From positions 1-64,000 of the forward strand of contig NZ_JACHHZ010000002.1 in assembly GCF_014202975.1 (NCBI RefSeq): a stretch of 64,000 nt of DNA. Direction: 5' to 3'. The position numbers and the translations under genes are program-made. Below are positions 1 to 11,900 of this stretch, in pieces. The number at the start of each line of letters is the position of its first letter. The stretch's first letter is position 1. This stretch comes from Povalibacter uvarum (GTDB taxonomy: Bacteria; Pseudomonadota; Gammaproteobacteria; Steroidobacterales; Steroidobacteraceae). The notes beneath the pieces were generated by a model, which saw only the letters and a program-made list of their open reading frames with translations, was not told the DNA's origin and ran no database searches.

Positions 1-139
1 CCGTCGCCTCAATGAAAGGCCACGACAAACCTTAGGCTTCGAGACTCCAGCAGATACACTGGCTCGCAGTGTTGCATCGACCGTTTGACTCCGGTGAAGC
101 CGGACCCACAACAAGAGACGCCCAAGCAAGGCCACGCTG
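1..139. other. left-edge noncoding stretch
   Basis: No gene, strong hairpin or RNA signature was recognised here. It lies downstream of the GlxA-type regulator stop codon and may hold the end of its transcript. Confidence 0.3.
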
Positions 140-1117
140 TCACTGCCCGCTCGCCGAAACCTCAACCGCACTGCTGCGGCGTGTGCTCGGAGGCTGCGTT
201 TCCCAGCGCCGCCAGACCCGCCGCAGGTGATGGGCAGAGCTGAAGCCCGCACGCTCGGCAACTCGCTCGATGTCGAGGCGGCTGTTCGCGAGCAGATCGC
301 GCGCCAGCGCCACTCGCATGCGCTGCACGAAATCCAAAGGCGAGCATGCGGCATGCTCGGCGAAAAGCCTCGCGAGATTGCGCTCACTCATGCACGCAAT
401 CGACGCAAGGCGCTGCGACGACCAGTCGGCCGAGGGATCTTTCATCACGGCGTCCTGAACGCGATGAACGCCCGGATGAATGTGATTCCGGTGCATGAGC
501 CAGGGCGACAGCTGCGGATCGTTGCCCGATCTGCGCATGTAGACCACGAGTTTGCGAGCGACCGTTGCCGCGGCCTGGTGCCCCAGGTGCTCGCCGATGA
601 CATGGAGCGCGAGATCCGTGCCGGCAGTGACACCAGCACTCGTCATCACGCGTCCGTCCTGGACGAAGATCCGGTTCGAATGGACGATAGCCGTCGGCTC
701 GATGGCCGAGAGCTCCTCGATGTGCTCGTGATGGCTCGTGCACTCCCGACCCTGCAGCAATCCCGCCTTCGCGGCGATGACGCTGCCGGCGCAAACGCAC
801 ATCAGTGTGACGGTCTCATTCTTCGCAACGAGCTTGAGCCAACGCATGAGCCGCTGGATCGGAAGACTGTCGAACCTCACTTCATTGCCGACGATGCCGG
901 TGACCACGACGATGGAATCATCCGCAACCGCGTCGGGCAGCGACGGCAGCTTGTGGAGCTCGAGGCCCACGCCCGTCTTCAGATGCTCCACCGGCGCCAC
1001 GAATTTCAGATCGTAGGTGTCGGGTACCAGACGGTTCGCCGATCGAAACGCTTCCGCTGCCCCTGCGACGTCCAGCAGGACCAGATCCGGAAGCATTGCG
1101 AAGTAGACCGTCCTCAT
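140..1117 (-). CDS. GlxA-family AraC-type transcriptional regulator
   Basis: A 325-aa cytoplasmic regulator. The N-terminal half (about residues 1-175) has the DJ-1/PfpI (class I glutamine amidotransferase-like) fold with the CVCAGS nucleophile-elbow region seen in GlxA regulators. The C-terminal part (about 215-310) is an AraC-type double helix-turn-helix, including SERNLARLF and the second helix around AERAGFSSAHHLRRVW. The family usually senses small nitrogen or carbon metabolites through the amidotransferase-like domain and activates nearby genes. Its ATG overlaps the stop of the isochorismatase-family gene by four bases (ATGA), so the two are almost certainly co-transcribed and the hydrolase is a plausible target or partner. 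The ligand cannot be read from sequence. Confidence 0.9.
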   Translation of the reverse strand: MRTVYFAMLPDLVLLDVAGAAEAFRSANRLVPDTYDLKFVAPVEHLKTGVGLELHKLPSLPDAVADDSIVVVTGIVGNEVRFDSLPIQRLMRWLKLVAKNETVTLMCVCAGSVIAAKAGLLQGRECTSHHEHIEELSAIEPTAIVHSNRIFVQDGRVMTSAGVTAGTDLALHVIGEHLGHQAAATVARKLVVYMRRSGNDPQLSPWLMHRNHIHPGVHRVQDAVMKDPSADWSSQRLASIACMSERNLARLFAEHAACSPLDFVQRMRVALARDLLANSRLDIERVAERAGFSSAHHLRRVWRRWETQPPSTRRSSAVEVSASGQ

Positions 1118-1671
1118 GGGCGAACCGCGTCGGCCTTTACCACTTTGGCGAAGCGCCCGGCGAGGACCAACTGCGTCCGTTCGGCGATTTCCTCCGCCGA
1201 GAATATGCGGCCTGATTCCGCCACCATCGGAAACGTCAGCGTGGCATCGATCGCATAGGTCACGGAGTAACCCAGGTCCGATGCGTGGCGGGTGGTCGTC
1301 TCACAGCACTGCTCCGTGCGGATGCCCGTGATCACGAGTTGTTCGATGCCCTGCTCGCGCAGCCAATCATCCAGGGTCTGCCCGGCGCCATTGACGCCGA
1401 ACATCGCTGAGTGGACAGCCTTCTGGAATGTGTCGGTCGGCTCGACATTCACGCCGGGCAGCGTGGAAATGTGGCCGGACGCCAGGGAGAAAGGATCGCT
1501 CGCATCCGTGCTGTCGACATGGAACACCTGCAGGACCGGCTGCCCGGCCGCGTGGAACCGGTCGATCAGTGACTGCACGCGCTGGCGGAAGGCAGGGACG
1601 CCGGCTTCGGTCCAGTACGGCCGATGCATGAAGGACTGCTGGACATCGATGACAATCAGGGCGGACTTCAT
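1114..1671 (-). CDS. isochorismatase-family cysteine hydrolase
   Basis: A 185-aa cysteine hydrolase with the full triad: Asp9 in VIDVQQSF, Lys84 in TFQKAVHSAM and the nucleophile Cys122 in GIRTEQCCETTTRHA. Length and motif spacing fit single-domain isochorismatase-like amidohydrolases (nicotinamidase, N-carbamoylsarcosine amidase, ureidoacrylate hydrolase relatives). There is no signal peptide, so it is cytoplasmic. The substrate is unknown; an amide is likely. It is the first gene of a pair, the GlxA regulator ATG overlapping its stop. It is about 110 bp downstream of the carbonic anhydrase on the same strand, so a longer operon is possible. Confidence 0.88.
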   Translation of the reverse strand: MKSALIVIDVQQSFMHRPYWTEAGVPAFRQRVQSLIDRFHAAGQPVLQVFHVDSTDASDPFSLASGHISTLPGVNVEPTDTFQKAVHSAMFGVNGAGQTLDDWLREQGIEQLVITGIRTEQCCETTTRHASDLGYSVTYAIDATLTFPMVAESGRIFSAEEIAERTQLVLAGRFAKVVKADAVRP

Positions 1672-1780
1672 GGCGCACCTCGGGGTTCGGATGCGCCATC
1701 TTCGCCCTGGGACCTAAGGCGTCACAAGGGGCCGGATCGTCACTGAGCGGTCAAAAACGGACAGGCCTTGCTTGCGGCTG

Positions 1781-2449
1781 TCAGGGCTTCGGCTGGGCTG
1801 CGAACTCCGTGTGCGCTCCCCCTTCCCATGCCGGCCAGTCGTCGAAGAAATCGACCACACCGGTCTGAAGCGAATACTCGGCACCGACCACGACGAGCCC
1901 GTCCCGCTTGATCAGGTCCTCGATCATTTCCGAGCCGTGGCGCAGGTGAGCAGCCGAGGCGCGGATATTTGCGCGCACTGCGTGATGCAGCAGCGCGTGC
2001 GGGTCGTTGCGCAGCGGAGTGTCGAGCAACTCTTCGACAGAGGGACGCACGCGGTCGACGATGGAACGCAGATGCGGCGATCGACCGCCCGAAGGCCGCT
2101 CGAGCTCCTCCAACGTGGCCTGGATCGCACCGCATTTCGAGTGACCGAGAACGACGACGAGCCGCGTGCCGAAGCGCTCAGCTGCGAATTCGACGCTGCC
2201 GATCTGCGACGGAGCCACGATGTTGCCGGCGACCCGGATGACGAACAGATCGCCAAGCCCCTGATCGAAGACGATCTCGGCGGGCACGCGGGAATCGGAA
2301 CAGCCGAGAATGATCGCGAACGGTTCCTGCCCCGTCGCAAGCTCGTGGCGACGCGTCGTACTGGGCAAGGTCTGCGTGCTCCAGTCCTCGGAGACGAAAC
2401 GGCGATTTCCTTCGCGCAGACGTTCAAGGGCTTCCCGGGCAGGGATCAT
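1781..2449 (-). CDS. beta-class carbonic anhydrase
   Basis: A 222-aa zinc enzyme interconverting CO2 and bicarbonate. Zinc ligands and the catalytic dyad are all visible: Cys50-x-Asp52-x-Arg54 (GCSDSRVP) and His103-x2-Cys106 (GHSKCGAI). Length is typical of bacterial beta-carbonic anhydrases and there is no signal peptide. I chose the ATG at 2449 because the protein then begins directly with the usual helix (REALERLREGNRRF) and GGAGG lies upstream, though at a long spacing (11 nt). An in-frame TTG at 2470 would add seven residues. It is divergent from the RidA gene, with a GGATAGCGGA-type repeat between them. Confidence 0.92.
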   Translation of the reverse strand: MIPAREALERLREGNRRFVSEDWSTQTLPSTTRRHELATGQEPFAIILGCSDSRVPAEIVFDQGLGDLFVIRVAGNIVAPSQIGSVEFAAERFGTRLVVVLGHSKCGAIQATLEELERPSGGRSPHLRSIVDRVRPSVEELLDTPLRNDPHALLHHAVRANIRASAAHLRHGSEMIEDLIKRDGLVVVGAEYSLQTGVVDFFDDWPAWEGGAHTEFAAQPKP

Positions 2450-2500
2450 CGGGGGTATGGCCTCCAGCAATTCGATGCGCCGCGATGATACTAGGAGGAA

Positions 2501-2535
2501 GCGGATGGCGGATAGCGGATGGCGGAGGGGCTGGA
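2501..2535. repeat. GGATAGCGGATGGCGGA intergenic repeat
   Basis: The gap between carbonic anhydrase and RidA contains near-tandem copies of GCGGATGGCGGAT/A. Its core at 2511-2525 matches 14 of 15 bases of 56691-56705, in the stem of the large inverted repeat near 56.7 kb, so it belongs to the same dispersed family. Confidence 0.6.
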
Positions 2536-2588
2536 CAAGAAGGAAACACGACTACAATCCGCCCCCCAGGATCAGGAAGGACGTTCCC

Positions 2589-2948
2589 ATGACGATTCGA
2601 CGTATCGAGTGTGGCCGGCGCATGAGCCAGGCGGTTGTGTTCAATGGCCTCGTGTATCTGGCCGGACAGGTCGCGTCGGAGGAAGCCAACGAGACCACGG
2701 TGGCGGGACAGACGCGCCTTGCGCTGGCGGAGATCGATCGCTTGCTCGCGGCCGCGGGCAGCAGCAAAGCCCACATCCTGTCAGCGTCCATCTGGCTCGC
2801 CAACATCGACACATTCAGCGAAATGAATTCGGTATGGGACGCGTGGGTAGCGCCGGGCGCGGCGCCGGCAAGAGCGACGGTGGAAGCGCGACTCGCCGGC
2901 CCGGAGTATCTCGTCGAAATCGCTGTGGTCGCGGCCGTGAGCGCCTGA
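2589..2948 (+). CDS. RidA-family (YjgF/YER057c/UK114) protein
   Basis: A 119-aa RidA-fold protein. RidA proteins hydrolyse reactive enamine/imine intermediates of PLP enzymes to keto acids and ammonia. The C-terminal signature PARATVEARL contains the substrate-carboxylate-binding Arg (Arg95) that separates deaminase members from inactive ones, and the fold-typical LVYLAGQVA strand is present. I chose the ATG at 2589 because it has AGGAAGG upstream and gives the family's usual length; longer in-frame starts run into the repeat and the divergent gene. It converges on the giant autotransporter gene, six bases separating the stops. Possibly cytosolic detoxification; the specific partner is unknown. 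Confidence 0.88.
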   Translation: MTIRRIECGRRMSQAVVFNGLVYLAGQVASEEANETTVAGQTRLALAEIDRLLAAAGSSKAHILSASIWLANIDTFSEMNSVWDAWVAPGAAPARATVEARLAGPEYLVEIAVVAAVSA

Positions 2949-2954
2949 GCGCGC

Positions 2955-5900
2955 TCACCACTCGAATCGGAAGCCGAGGTTGCCCTGCAGCGAGCGACTG
3001 TCGGTGTCGCCCAGGCCATCGCTCGAGGTGACACTCAGGTGCAGGCTGGAGCGCTCGCTCAGCTTGAGCGCAGCTCCCGCGGACACGTCGAGCCATTCAC
3101 CCTCGAACAGCGTATCGAAGGTCGTTGAAGCGGAGTTCCCGGAGACCAGCGTCGTGCTTGCGTCGCCGACGAGTTCGCTCCAGTAGTTCGTCCTCAGCCA
3201 CAGGTTGAGCGTCGAGGGGAGAATCTCCGCTTCCAGAGTAAGCCCTGCGCGCCCCGCAACGATGTCGCTCTCGTCGAAGCGGATTTCTGCGCCGACCGCC
3301 TGGGTGTCCGATTGCCGGATGTGCTGGGCGACGATCTGCAGCTGCGGCTGCAGCGACAGGCGCGATCCCATTGCGATTCGCCCTCCGCCCTCGATCGACG
3401 CGGCGAGAGACCACGCGTTCGTCACGGCGCCGTTGTCCTCGCTGGGCTGCAGTTCGAAGCCGGTCATGTATGTCCCCGCGAGCGCGGAGTCGACGTACCA
3501 GCGATCGTCCCGGTGCGTCCAGTAGGCGGCGAGGCTGTAAGCCCGCGCTTCGACCTGGCCTGCGCTGACGAAGTCGTCGCGCTGCGCGTCGGCACTCACC
3601 CGTCCGGCATTGAAAAAGACACCTGCGCGATCGTCGCTGTCCCGACTGTCCGAAAGGTGAATGTCCGTGCCCACCTGCAGACCCGTGTAGTCATAGTCGA
3701 AATTGGCGCCGTTCATCGCCGTCCCGCCGCCGTTGCGTTCGCCAGAGCGGTACCAGACGCGACCCCACTGACAACCAGACGCTGCGGTCCCGTCGCACGA
3801 CTCGCGCAGATCTGCCCCATCGCGTTCCTGCAGCGAACTCATGAGCGACAGGCCATAGCCGTAAGTCATCGGTACGAGTGTCGTCGACAGTGACGCCATG
3901 TCACGGACCGGCGCGAGCGAACGCAGATACCAGCCCTGCGGATCGGTGTCATCCGCATCGCCGTGGAAGAGATCGTATCGATATGCACCGGCCATCACCG
4001 GCGCATCGAGCGTGAATGCATCGTCAGTCGTCGTCGCACCGTTGACCGTCTCGATCAACTGAATGCCGCTGCCCGTCGTTCTTGCGCCGAGGCCGCCCTC
4101 GTTGATGACTCGGATACGGGTCGTACCGGTCGCGCTGCCTCCGTCGATTTCGACGACGTCACTCTGTGAACTGTCGTCGCCCAGCGCGACGCGCATGTCG
4201 ATGCGGCCGTTGTTGCCGACATAGTCGCCGCGAATTGCCAGGCGACCGAACGATGCTGCATTCACGCCCATGACACCGGCATTGCTGACATTGCCGATGA
4301 CCTCATTGCCGTAGAACGCAGCGGCTGGCGCGATGGCGAGCACCTGTGTCGTGAGACGGTTCGCGAGCAACGTGCCGCTGTCGACATTGACGCCCATGGC
4401 AAACGCAGCATCCCCGCTCAGGGTTGCCGTGCCGCTGCCAAGCTTCATCAGAGTTTCGAAATCGACGACGCGAGTCGTGTCGAAGACCATGGCGTCCGCA
4501 TTGTCGAGCACGATCGTGTCGCCGAGCGCGAGCTCATCGCCGCCATCGATCACCGCATCCAGCACCGCGCCGTCGCGCAGCCTGAGAAGATCGCTGCCGG
4601 CGCCCAGGCTGATACTGCCGTTCCCCGCGACAGTGCCGCTGATCGTCATCGAATCCGGACTGTCGCTGCCGAAGAAACTTCCGTCGACGTTGAGAATGGC
4701 GCCGCGATCCACCGACGTCGTTCTTGTATTCGCGGCACTGCCTGTCGAAGCGATACTCAACGTACCGGCGCTGACCGCCACCGTCGTAAAGCTCGAGACA
4801 TCCGCGCCAAGGATGTTCAGCGTGCCGGCGCCTGTCTTGCTGAGCGTCTGGAATCCGGTGACGGCGCCCAGATCGGCGCTCGTCGCAATATTCGTATTGA
4901 ACGTGTTGGTGCCGGCACCGCCTGCAACCGTGCCCACAATGCGCGTGTCGTCGTGAATCGTCAGTGTGTCGTCGCCGTCGCCGAGGTCGAACACACCAGT
5001 GCCGAGATCCAGCGTGCCGACTACGTCGAGCACGTCCGCGCCCTGCCCCAGATCGATCAGGCCAGTGCTGAGCGCGGTGCCCACCACGGTGAACAGATCG
5101 CCGGTCGCGCTGCCCCTGAACTCGCCCTCGATGCGCAGCGTTGCATCGGCCGCGACCGTCGTCGTCTGAACACCGCCGATCGAACCGCCCGCGCCGATAC
5201 GCAATGCTCCCGCGTCGACAGCAACGCTGGAGAAGCTCGAAGGATCTATGCCCAGGATATCGAGCGTTCCGGCTCCGCTCTTGACGAGTGTCTGGAATCC
5301 CGTGATCGCGCCGAGCGTTGCCGTCCCCGCGATGTTCGTATTGAAAGCGTTGTTGCCTCCACCGCCGGCAACCGTGCCCTGAATGCTGGTGCCGTCGTGG
5401 ATCATCAGTGTGTCGTCGCCGTCACCCAGGTCGAGCAGGGTCGTCTCGAGTGTGCCCGCGACATCGAGCAGATCGGCGCCATCGCCGAGGCTGCCCCCGG
5501 CTCGAAGCGTCGCGCCCGAGCCGACGACGATCGTGTTCGCACCGGCGCTGCCGGACACGATCGCCTGTGATCCCGAGGTGCCCTGCAGAAGTCCTCGAAC
5601 GTCGAGCGTCGTCGCGTTCGACAGCGTGGCACGCGCAGTCTCGGTGATACCGCCAATCGAAAGTTCGCCCGCGGCAACACCGATGTCGACATAGTTGTGC
5701 GCGCCGCTGAGCGTCAGGGTTCCGGTGCTGCGCTTGTCGAGCGCTTCGAAGCCCGAGAGCGACGATCCATCGACCGCTCCGCCAGTCAAGTTCACGATCA
5801 GCGTGTCAGCGACGGCCTGCGCGCCACCATCGATGCGACCGACGATGCTGCTGCCATCTTCGAGCGTCACACTGTCATCGCCGCCACCGAGGCTCAGGAC

Positions 5901-8900
5901 GCCTGCGCCCGTTCGCAACGTGCCGGCGATCGACACTGCGTCAGCGCCGTCCGCGAGATCGCCCGTTGCGCTCAGCATTGCACCATTCGCAATCGACATG
6001 GCATTCGCGCCCGCGCTGCCGGTGATCGTAGTTGTCGTCGAACCTGAAAGACCTTCGAGCGTCCCGGTGATCCGCAGGATGCCGCCATCGAGAATCGTGT
6101 TCGCTGCACCGACTTGCCCCCCAACAGCCAGCACGCCGGACACGAGCGAAAGGCTGTCGTAGGACTGCGCCCCCGTCAGCGCTGCGGACCCTGCGCCCTG
6201 CTTGATGAGGCGTTCGAAACCCGACAGCGTGGCACCGTCGAAACTCAGCGACGCGGCACTGTCGAGCACGACCGCATCTCCGGCGCTCTGTGCTCCGCCA
6301 TCGATGGCTGCGGTAATCGCGGCTCCCTCACGAATCGTCAGCACATCGTCGCCCGCACCGAGATCGACGAGTCCGGCGCCGGAAACCGTGCCTTCGATCA
6401 CCATCGAGTCATCGCCCGCGGTGCCGAGATAGCTTCCGTCGACATGCAGCGTACCGGCACTCTCGATGAGGGTCGTCGAAGGGTCGATCGTTGCCGCCAC
6501 GGCGACATTCACGCGCCCCGTGCTCACCGTCACCGTGTTGAACACCGATGTACCCGGCCCGTTGATGTTCAGCGTTCCCGTTCCCGTCTTGATCAACGAC
6601 TGAAATCCAGTCAGTGCATCCAGGTCGGCGATCCCGTTGATCGTTGTGTTCAATGTATTCGTGCCACTGCCGCCGGAGACCGTCCCGACGATCCGCGTGC
6701 CGTCCCGGGTCGTCAGCGTGTCGTCGCCGTCGCCGAGATCGAACGTGCCGCTGCCGAGATCGATCGACCCCACGACATCGAGCAGGTCATCACCCGCGCC
6801 CAGATCCAGCATGCCTGAGCCCGTCAGCGCGCCGGAGACCACGAATCGATCGTCGCCGCCGCTGCCGAAGAAGCTGCCGTCGACATTCAGCACTGCGAGC
6901 GAGTCGATCGTCGTGTCGGACACTCCGCTCAGGACTCCCGCAGCGGCGATGTTCACGGTGCCCTCGAGGCCCGTGAGCGTCGTGAAGACCGACGTTCCCG
7001 GCCCATTGATGTTGAGAGTGCCTGTACCGGTCTTCAGCAACGTCTGAAAGCCGGTGACTGTGGAGAGATCGGCCACCGTGTTGATGTTCGTATTGAAGGT
7101 ATTGGTACCCGACCCGCCCACGACCGAACCCATGATGCTGCCGCCGTCGTCCAGGATCAGCGTGTCATCGCCATCACCCAGCGTGAGCGTCGCGGCACCT
7201 GTATCGAGTGTGCCCGCGAGCCGCAGAGTGTCCGTGCCATCGCCCGTGTCGCCGCCGGCCCGCAGCAATCCGCCGCCCGCCACTGTGATGAGATTCGCGC
7301 CAGCGCTTCCCGCGATCGACGTCGCGCTTCCGCCAGCCCGTACCGTGCCGAGCACTTCAAGCGTTGCGCCATCACTCAACGCGATGTTGGAAGAATCCAG
7401 CGATCCAGCGACCGACAATGTTCCCGCGTCGACTCTCGTAGTGCCGTAAGCGTGTACGCCGGCAAGTGTTGCCGTTCCGGCATTGATCTTGTCGAGCGCC
7501 TCGAAGCCGGTCAGTCGTGAGCCCGAGAGCGTCAAAGCGGCTGAGTTGTTCAGGACGACCCGGTCGACCGTTCCCTGCGAGCCGCCATCGATGCTCGAGG
7601 AAAGCACTGCGCCATCGTTCAACGTCAGTACGTCATCGCCCGCCGCGAGACCGATCGTACCGGACCCCGAGACCGTGCCGCCGATGCTCCACGAGTCGGC
7701 ACCGCCGCTTCCCGAATAGGCGCCCGACACGTTGAGCGTCGCCCCGTTGCCGATCGATGCGTTGACCACGCCAGTGATGTTGCCTGTCGCGGCAACATTC
7801 AGCGTTCCTGTCTGGACATCCACAGCGGTGAACGCTGAAGTCGCCAGCCCATTGATATTGAGCACGCCACCACCGGTCTTGAGCAGCGTCTGGAATCCGG
7901 TGACCGCACCGAGATCCGCGGTCGTCGTGATGTCGGTGTTGAAAGTGTTGACACCTGTACCGCCCGTGACGGTGCCGAGGATGTTTGCGCTGTCGCGAAC
8001 GGTAAGCGTGTCGTCACCATCGCCGAGATCGAACACGGCGGCGCCAAGATTCAGCGTACCCGCGACGTCGAGCAGATCGCTGCCGGCACCCAGCCCTCCG
8101 GTTGCGCGAAGCGTTCCGCCCGCTTCGATGACGACGGAGTTCGTTCCCGCGCTGCCTGTGATTGCGATTCCCGTCGTCGGTGACGCCTGTGTCGATCCCG
8201 AAACGCGTACCGTCGTATCGTTGGCCATCGTGAGCGTCGGCGCGGTGAGTGAGCCGCCGACGCTCAGCGTGCCTGCATTGAGGGTCGCGCCGGACGTAAA
8301 CGTGTGCGCCCCGGTCAGGGTCGCGTTGCCGGTGTTCTGTTTGATGAGGCGCTCGAACGCCGTGATCGACGCCGCGTCGAGAGAAAGTGCCGCTGCGTTG
8401 TTCAGCGTCACGAGGTCGCCTGTGGAAGTATGAGCGCCGCCACTGATCCGGCCTGTGATGCCAGCTCCATCACTGAGCGTCAGCGTGTCGATGCCGCTGC
8501 CCAGATCGATCGTGCCCGCTCCAGACACCGTTCCCGCAACGGCGAACGTGTCGTTGCCGGTCGTGCCGGAGTATGTACCTGCGACATTCAGCGTCGCCCC
8601 GCTGCCGACCGTGCTGGTGACGACGCCCGTGATACTCGCCCCTGCGTTCACATTGAGCGTGCCGACGCTGGTGTTGACGCTGGTGAATCCGGTCGTCGCG
8701 CCAGTGACATTCAGCGCTCCCGCGCCGGTCTTGAGCAGCGTCTGGAACCCCGTAGCACTGCCCAGCGTCGCGGACGTCAGGATGTCGGTGTTGAACGTGT
8801 TGGTGCCGGTGCCGCCATTCACGGTGCCGACGATCGTTGCGCCCTCTCGCAGGGTGAACGTGTCATTGCCCGCGCCCAGCGTCAGCGTGCCTGCTCCAGT

Positions 8901-11900
8901 GTTCAGTGTGCCCGCAACATCGAGCACGTCATCACCGGAGTTCAGGTCGCCGGTCGCACGCAGCGTGGCGCCGCTCGCGATGCGCACAGTGTTTACGCCG
9001 GTCGTGGCACTGATCGTGCTGGTCGCTCCGGCAGCCGCGCCGGCAGTGCCCAGCACATCCAGTGTCGTGCCGTTGCTGAGCGCAATGGTCGGCGTCGTCA
9101 GAGTACCGCTCGCACGCAACGTTCCCGCAGTGATCGTCGTCGCGTTCGCGCTGACGGTGCCGTCGAGTTGCGTGGTCCCCGATCCGGCCTGGTTGATCGT
9201 GCCTGTCCCGTTGATGTTGCTGGTGACCGCAAGCGCATCCGAGCGCATGAAGCTCAGCGTGCCATTGTTCGTAACTGCGCCCGTGCCGAGGGTGCCCGAT
9301 GTCCCGCCGTTGCCGATCTGCAGAGTCCCCGCGCTGATCGTCGTTGTGCCTGAGTAGGCATTGTTGCCAGCGAGAATCCAGCGGCCTGCGCCGCTCTTCG
9401 TCAGGCTGAGCGCACCGGTTCCGTTGTCGACCAATGCGCCGGCGAAGATGTTGCCGCTGAATGTACCCGTGAGCGTCAGCGCCCGAGCCTGATCCGCAAG
9501 ATCGTAGGAAGCAGTTCCGTTCCAGGTCAGTGCGGCCGTTCCGCTGCCTTCGAGGATCGCGCCGCCGTCTTCGATGATGAAATTCCTGTCGGTACTGCGC
9601 GCAGCGCCTGTATAGCGCAACGTGCCGCCATCGAAGTTCAGGTTCCCGGCCGCATTGCTGGATGCGCCGATGTTGCTGGTGATACCACCGTTCTGAAGAT
9701 TGCTCACGGCGAACACGCCGGCATTGAGCTCGAGCGCGCCAGTGAACGAGTTCGTGCCGCTCGCCGTCGTAACGCCCGCCCCGTCATGGCTCACGACGCC
9801 GGTTCCCGCGATCACGTTCGCCAGTGTCACTGCGTTGCTGCGATTGAGACTGAGCGCCGCGTTGTTCGTGATCGTCCCGGTGCCGGCGCTGCCGGTCGTT
9901 CCGCCGTTGCCGACTCGCAGCGTTCCGGCATTGACGATCGTGCCGCCGGTGTACGTGTTGTTGGCCGTCAGCGTCGTTGCACCCGCGCCGTTCTGGCGGA
10001 CGCTGCCGGTGCCGCTGATCAGCTGGCCGAGCGAAAGCGCATCACTGCGATCGATCGCGAGCGTGCCGTTGTTCGTCACAGCACCGGTACCGAGCGTGCC
10101 GCTCGTACCGCCGCTGCCGACCTGCAGCGTGCCTGCGGCGATGGCAGTAGCGCCGTATGCGTTGGTCGCGGTCAGGATGGTCGTGCCGGTACCGGCTTGA
10201 CGAAGCGTGCCGGTGCCGCTGACGACCTGGTTGAGCGCGTACGCGTCGCTGCGATTGATGGCGAACGTTGCGTTGTTCGTAATGTTGCCCGTGCCCGCAT
10301 CACCCGTCGTACCGCCGTTGCCGATCTGCAGCGTGCCTGCCGTGACTACAGTACCGCCGGTGTAGGTGTTGCTAGCCGCGAGAGCGGTCGTTCCCGTACC
10401 GACTTGCCGCACGACACCGTTGCCGCTGATGGCGTTCGACACGATCGTCGTGTTCGTGCGATTCACCGCGAGCGTTGCGTTATTGATGACCGCACCGGTG
10501 CCCAGCGTTCCTGTCGTTCCGGCGGCGCCGATCTGCAGCGTGCCCGCATTGATCAGGGTGTCGCCGGCGTAGGTGTTCGCGCCGGTGAGCGACGTCGTGC
10601 CCGCTCCGTCCTGGCGGAGCGAACCGGTGCCGACGATGACGTTTGCCAGCGTCACCGCGTTGCTGCGATTCACTGCGAGCGTCGAATTGTTCGTGACGGC
10701 GCCTGTCCCGATCGCGCCAGTCGTGCCGCCGTTGCCGATCTGCAGTGTGCCGCTATTGACCTGCGTGCCGCCGCTGTACGTGTTGGCCGCTGTCAGTACG
10801 GTCGTACCCGAACCGTTCAGACGCACACTTCCGGTACCGCTGATCAACTGCCCGAGCGTGAGTGAGTCACTTCGATTGATCGCGAGTGCTGCGTTGTTCG
10901 TTACGGCACCGGTGCCCAGTGTGCCTGTCGCGCCGCCGTTGCCGACTTGCAGGACGCCTGCGCTGATCGTCGTAGCACCCGTGTAAGTGTTGTTGTTGGT
11001 CAATGCGAGCGTTCCGGTACCGGCCTTCGTGAGACCGCCTCCGGTGCCAGAGAGAACACCGCTCAACATTGCATCGATTGCCGCGGTGCCATCGTTGACA
11101 GTCACCGTGCGACTCGCTGCTCCCAGCGCAATGCCGTTGCGGAAGTCGACCATGCTGTCAGAGGCCGCGTGGCCGAAGATCAGCGATTGCGCGTTAGGCA
11201 CGAAGCCCGCCGCTGTCCACGTCAGCGCTGCACCCGCGCCGCCGATATCGACGACCCGGTCGCCGCCGAATGCCGCGAATCCGCCGCCGGTCTGCCAGCG
11301 CACCCCATTGAGGAACTGCGTCGTGCCGATCGAGCGGGTGAAATCGCCGCTTGCACTCGTCAGTCCGAGCACGCCGCCGTTGAACACGAGCAGACTGCCC
11401 GGGCTCGCTGCACCCGACCCGAGTCCGCCGTAGAGCGCATTCGCGTCGTTGATCGCCAGGACGCCCGCGTCGATGCGCGTATCACCGCTGTAGAGATTGA
11501 GGCCGGACAGCGCCCAGACCCCGGTACCCGCCTTGATCACGCTGGTCCGTGCGCTCGCGGGATTGAAATCGGTCAGCGCGCCGGCGAACACATTGGCACC
11601 TGTGTTCGTACCGCCGAGAGTCAGCGTCGCTGCTCCGGTTGGCGTCATGGTGCCGGCCCAGGTGAGTGCGCCGGTGCCGCTCGATTCGATGCGCGGTGCC
11701 GTCGTGCCGGTGAAGTTTCGATCCGTACTCGCGGGATCGGCGCCGACGTAACGCAGTCCGCTATTGTTGAGGATCAGGTTCGACGCGGCGTTCGTGCTGG
11801 CACCGATGCCGCTAGCCAGTCCGCCATTCGCCAGCGACGTGACTTCGAGGGTGCCACCGGTAACGGAAGTCACTCCCGTATACGTATTCGCTGCCGTGAG

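Noticed and set aside
9313-10990. Regularly spaced direct repeats that could suggest a CRISPR array
   Set aside because: Units are about 205 bp, in frame, diverged and encode adhesin strands; there are no short identical repeats with unique spacers and no cas genes.
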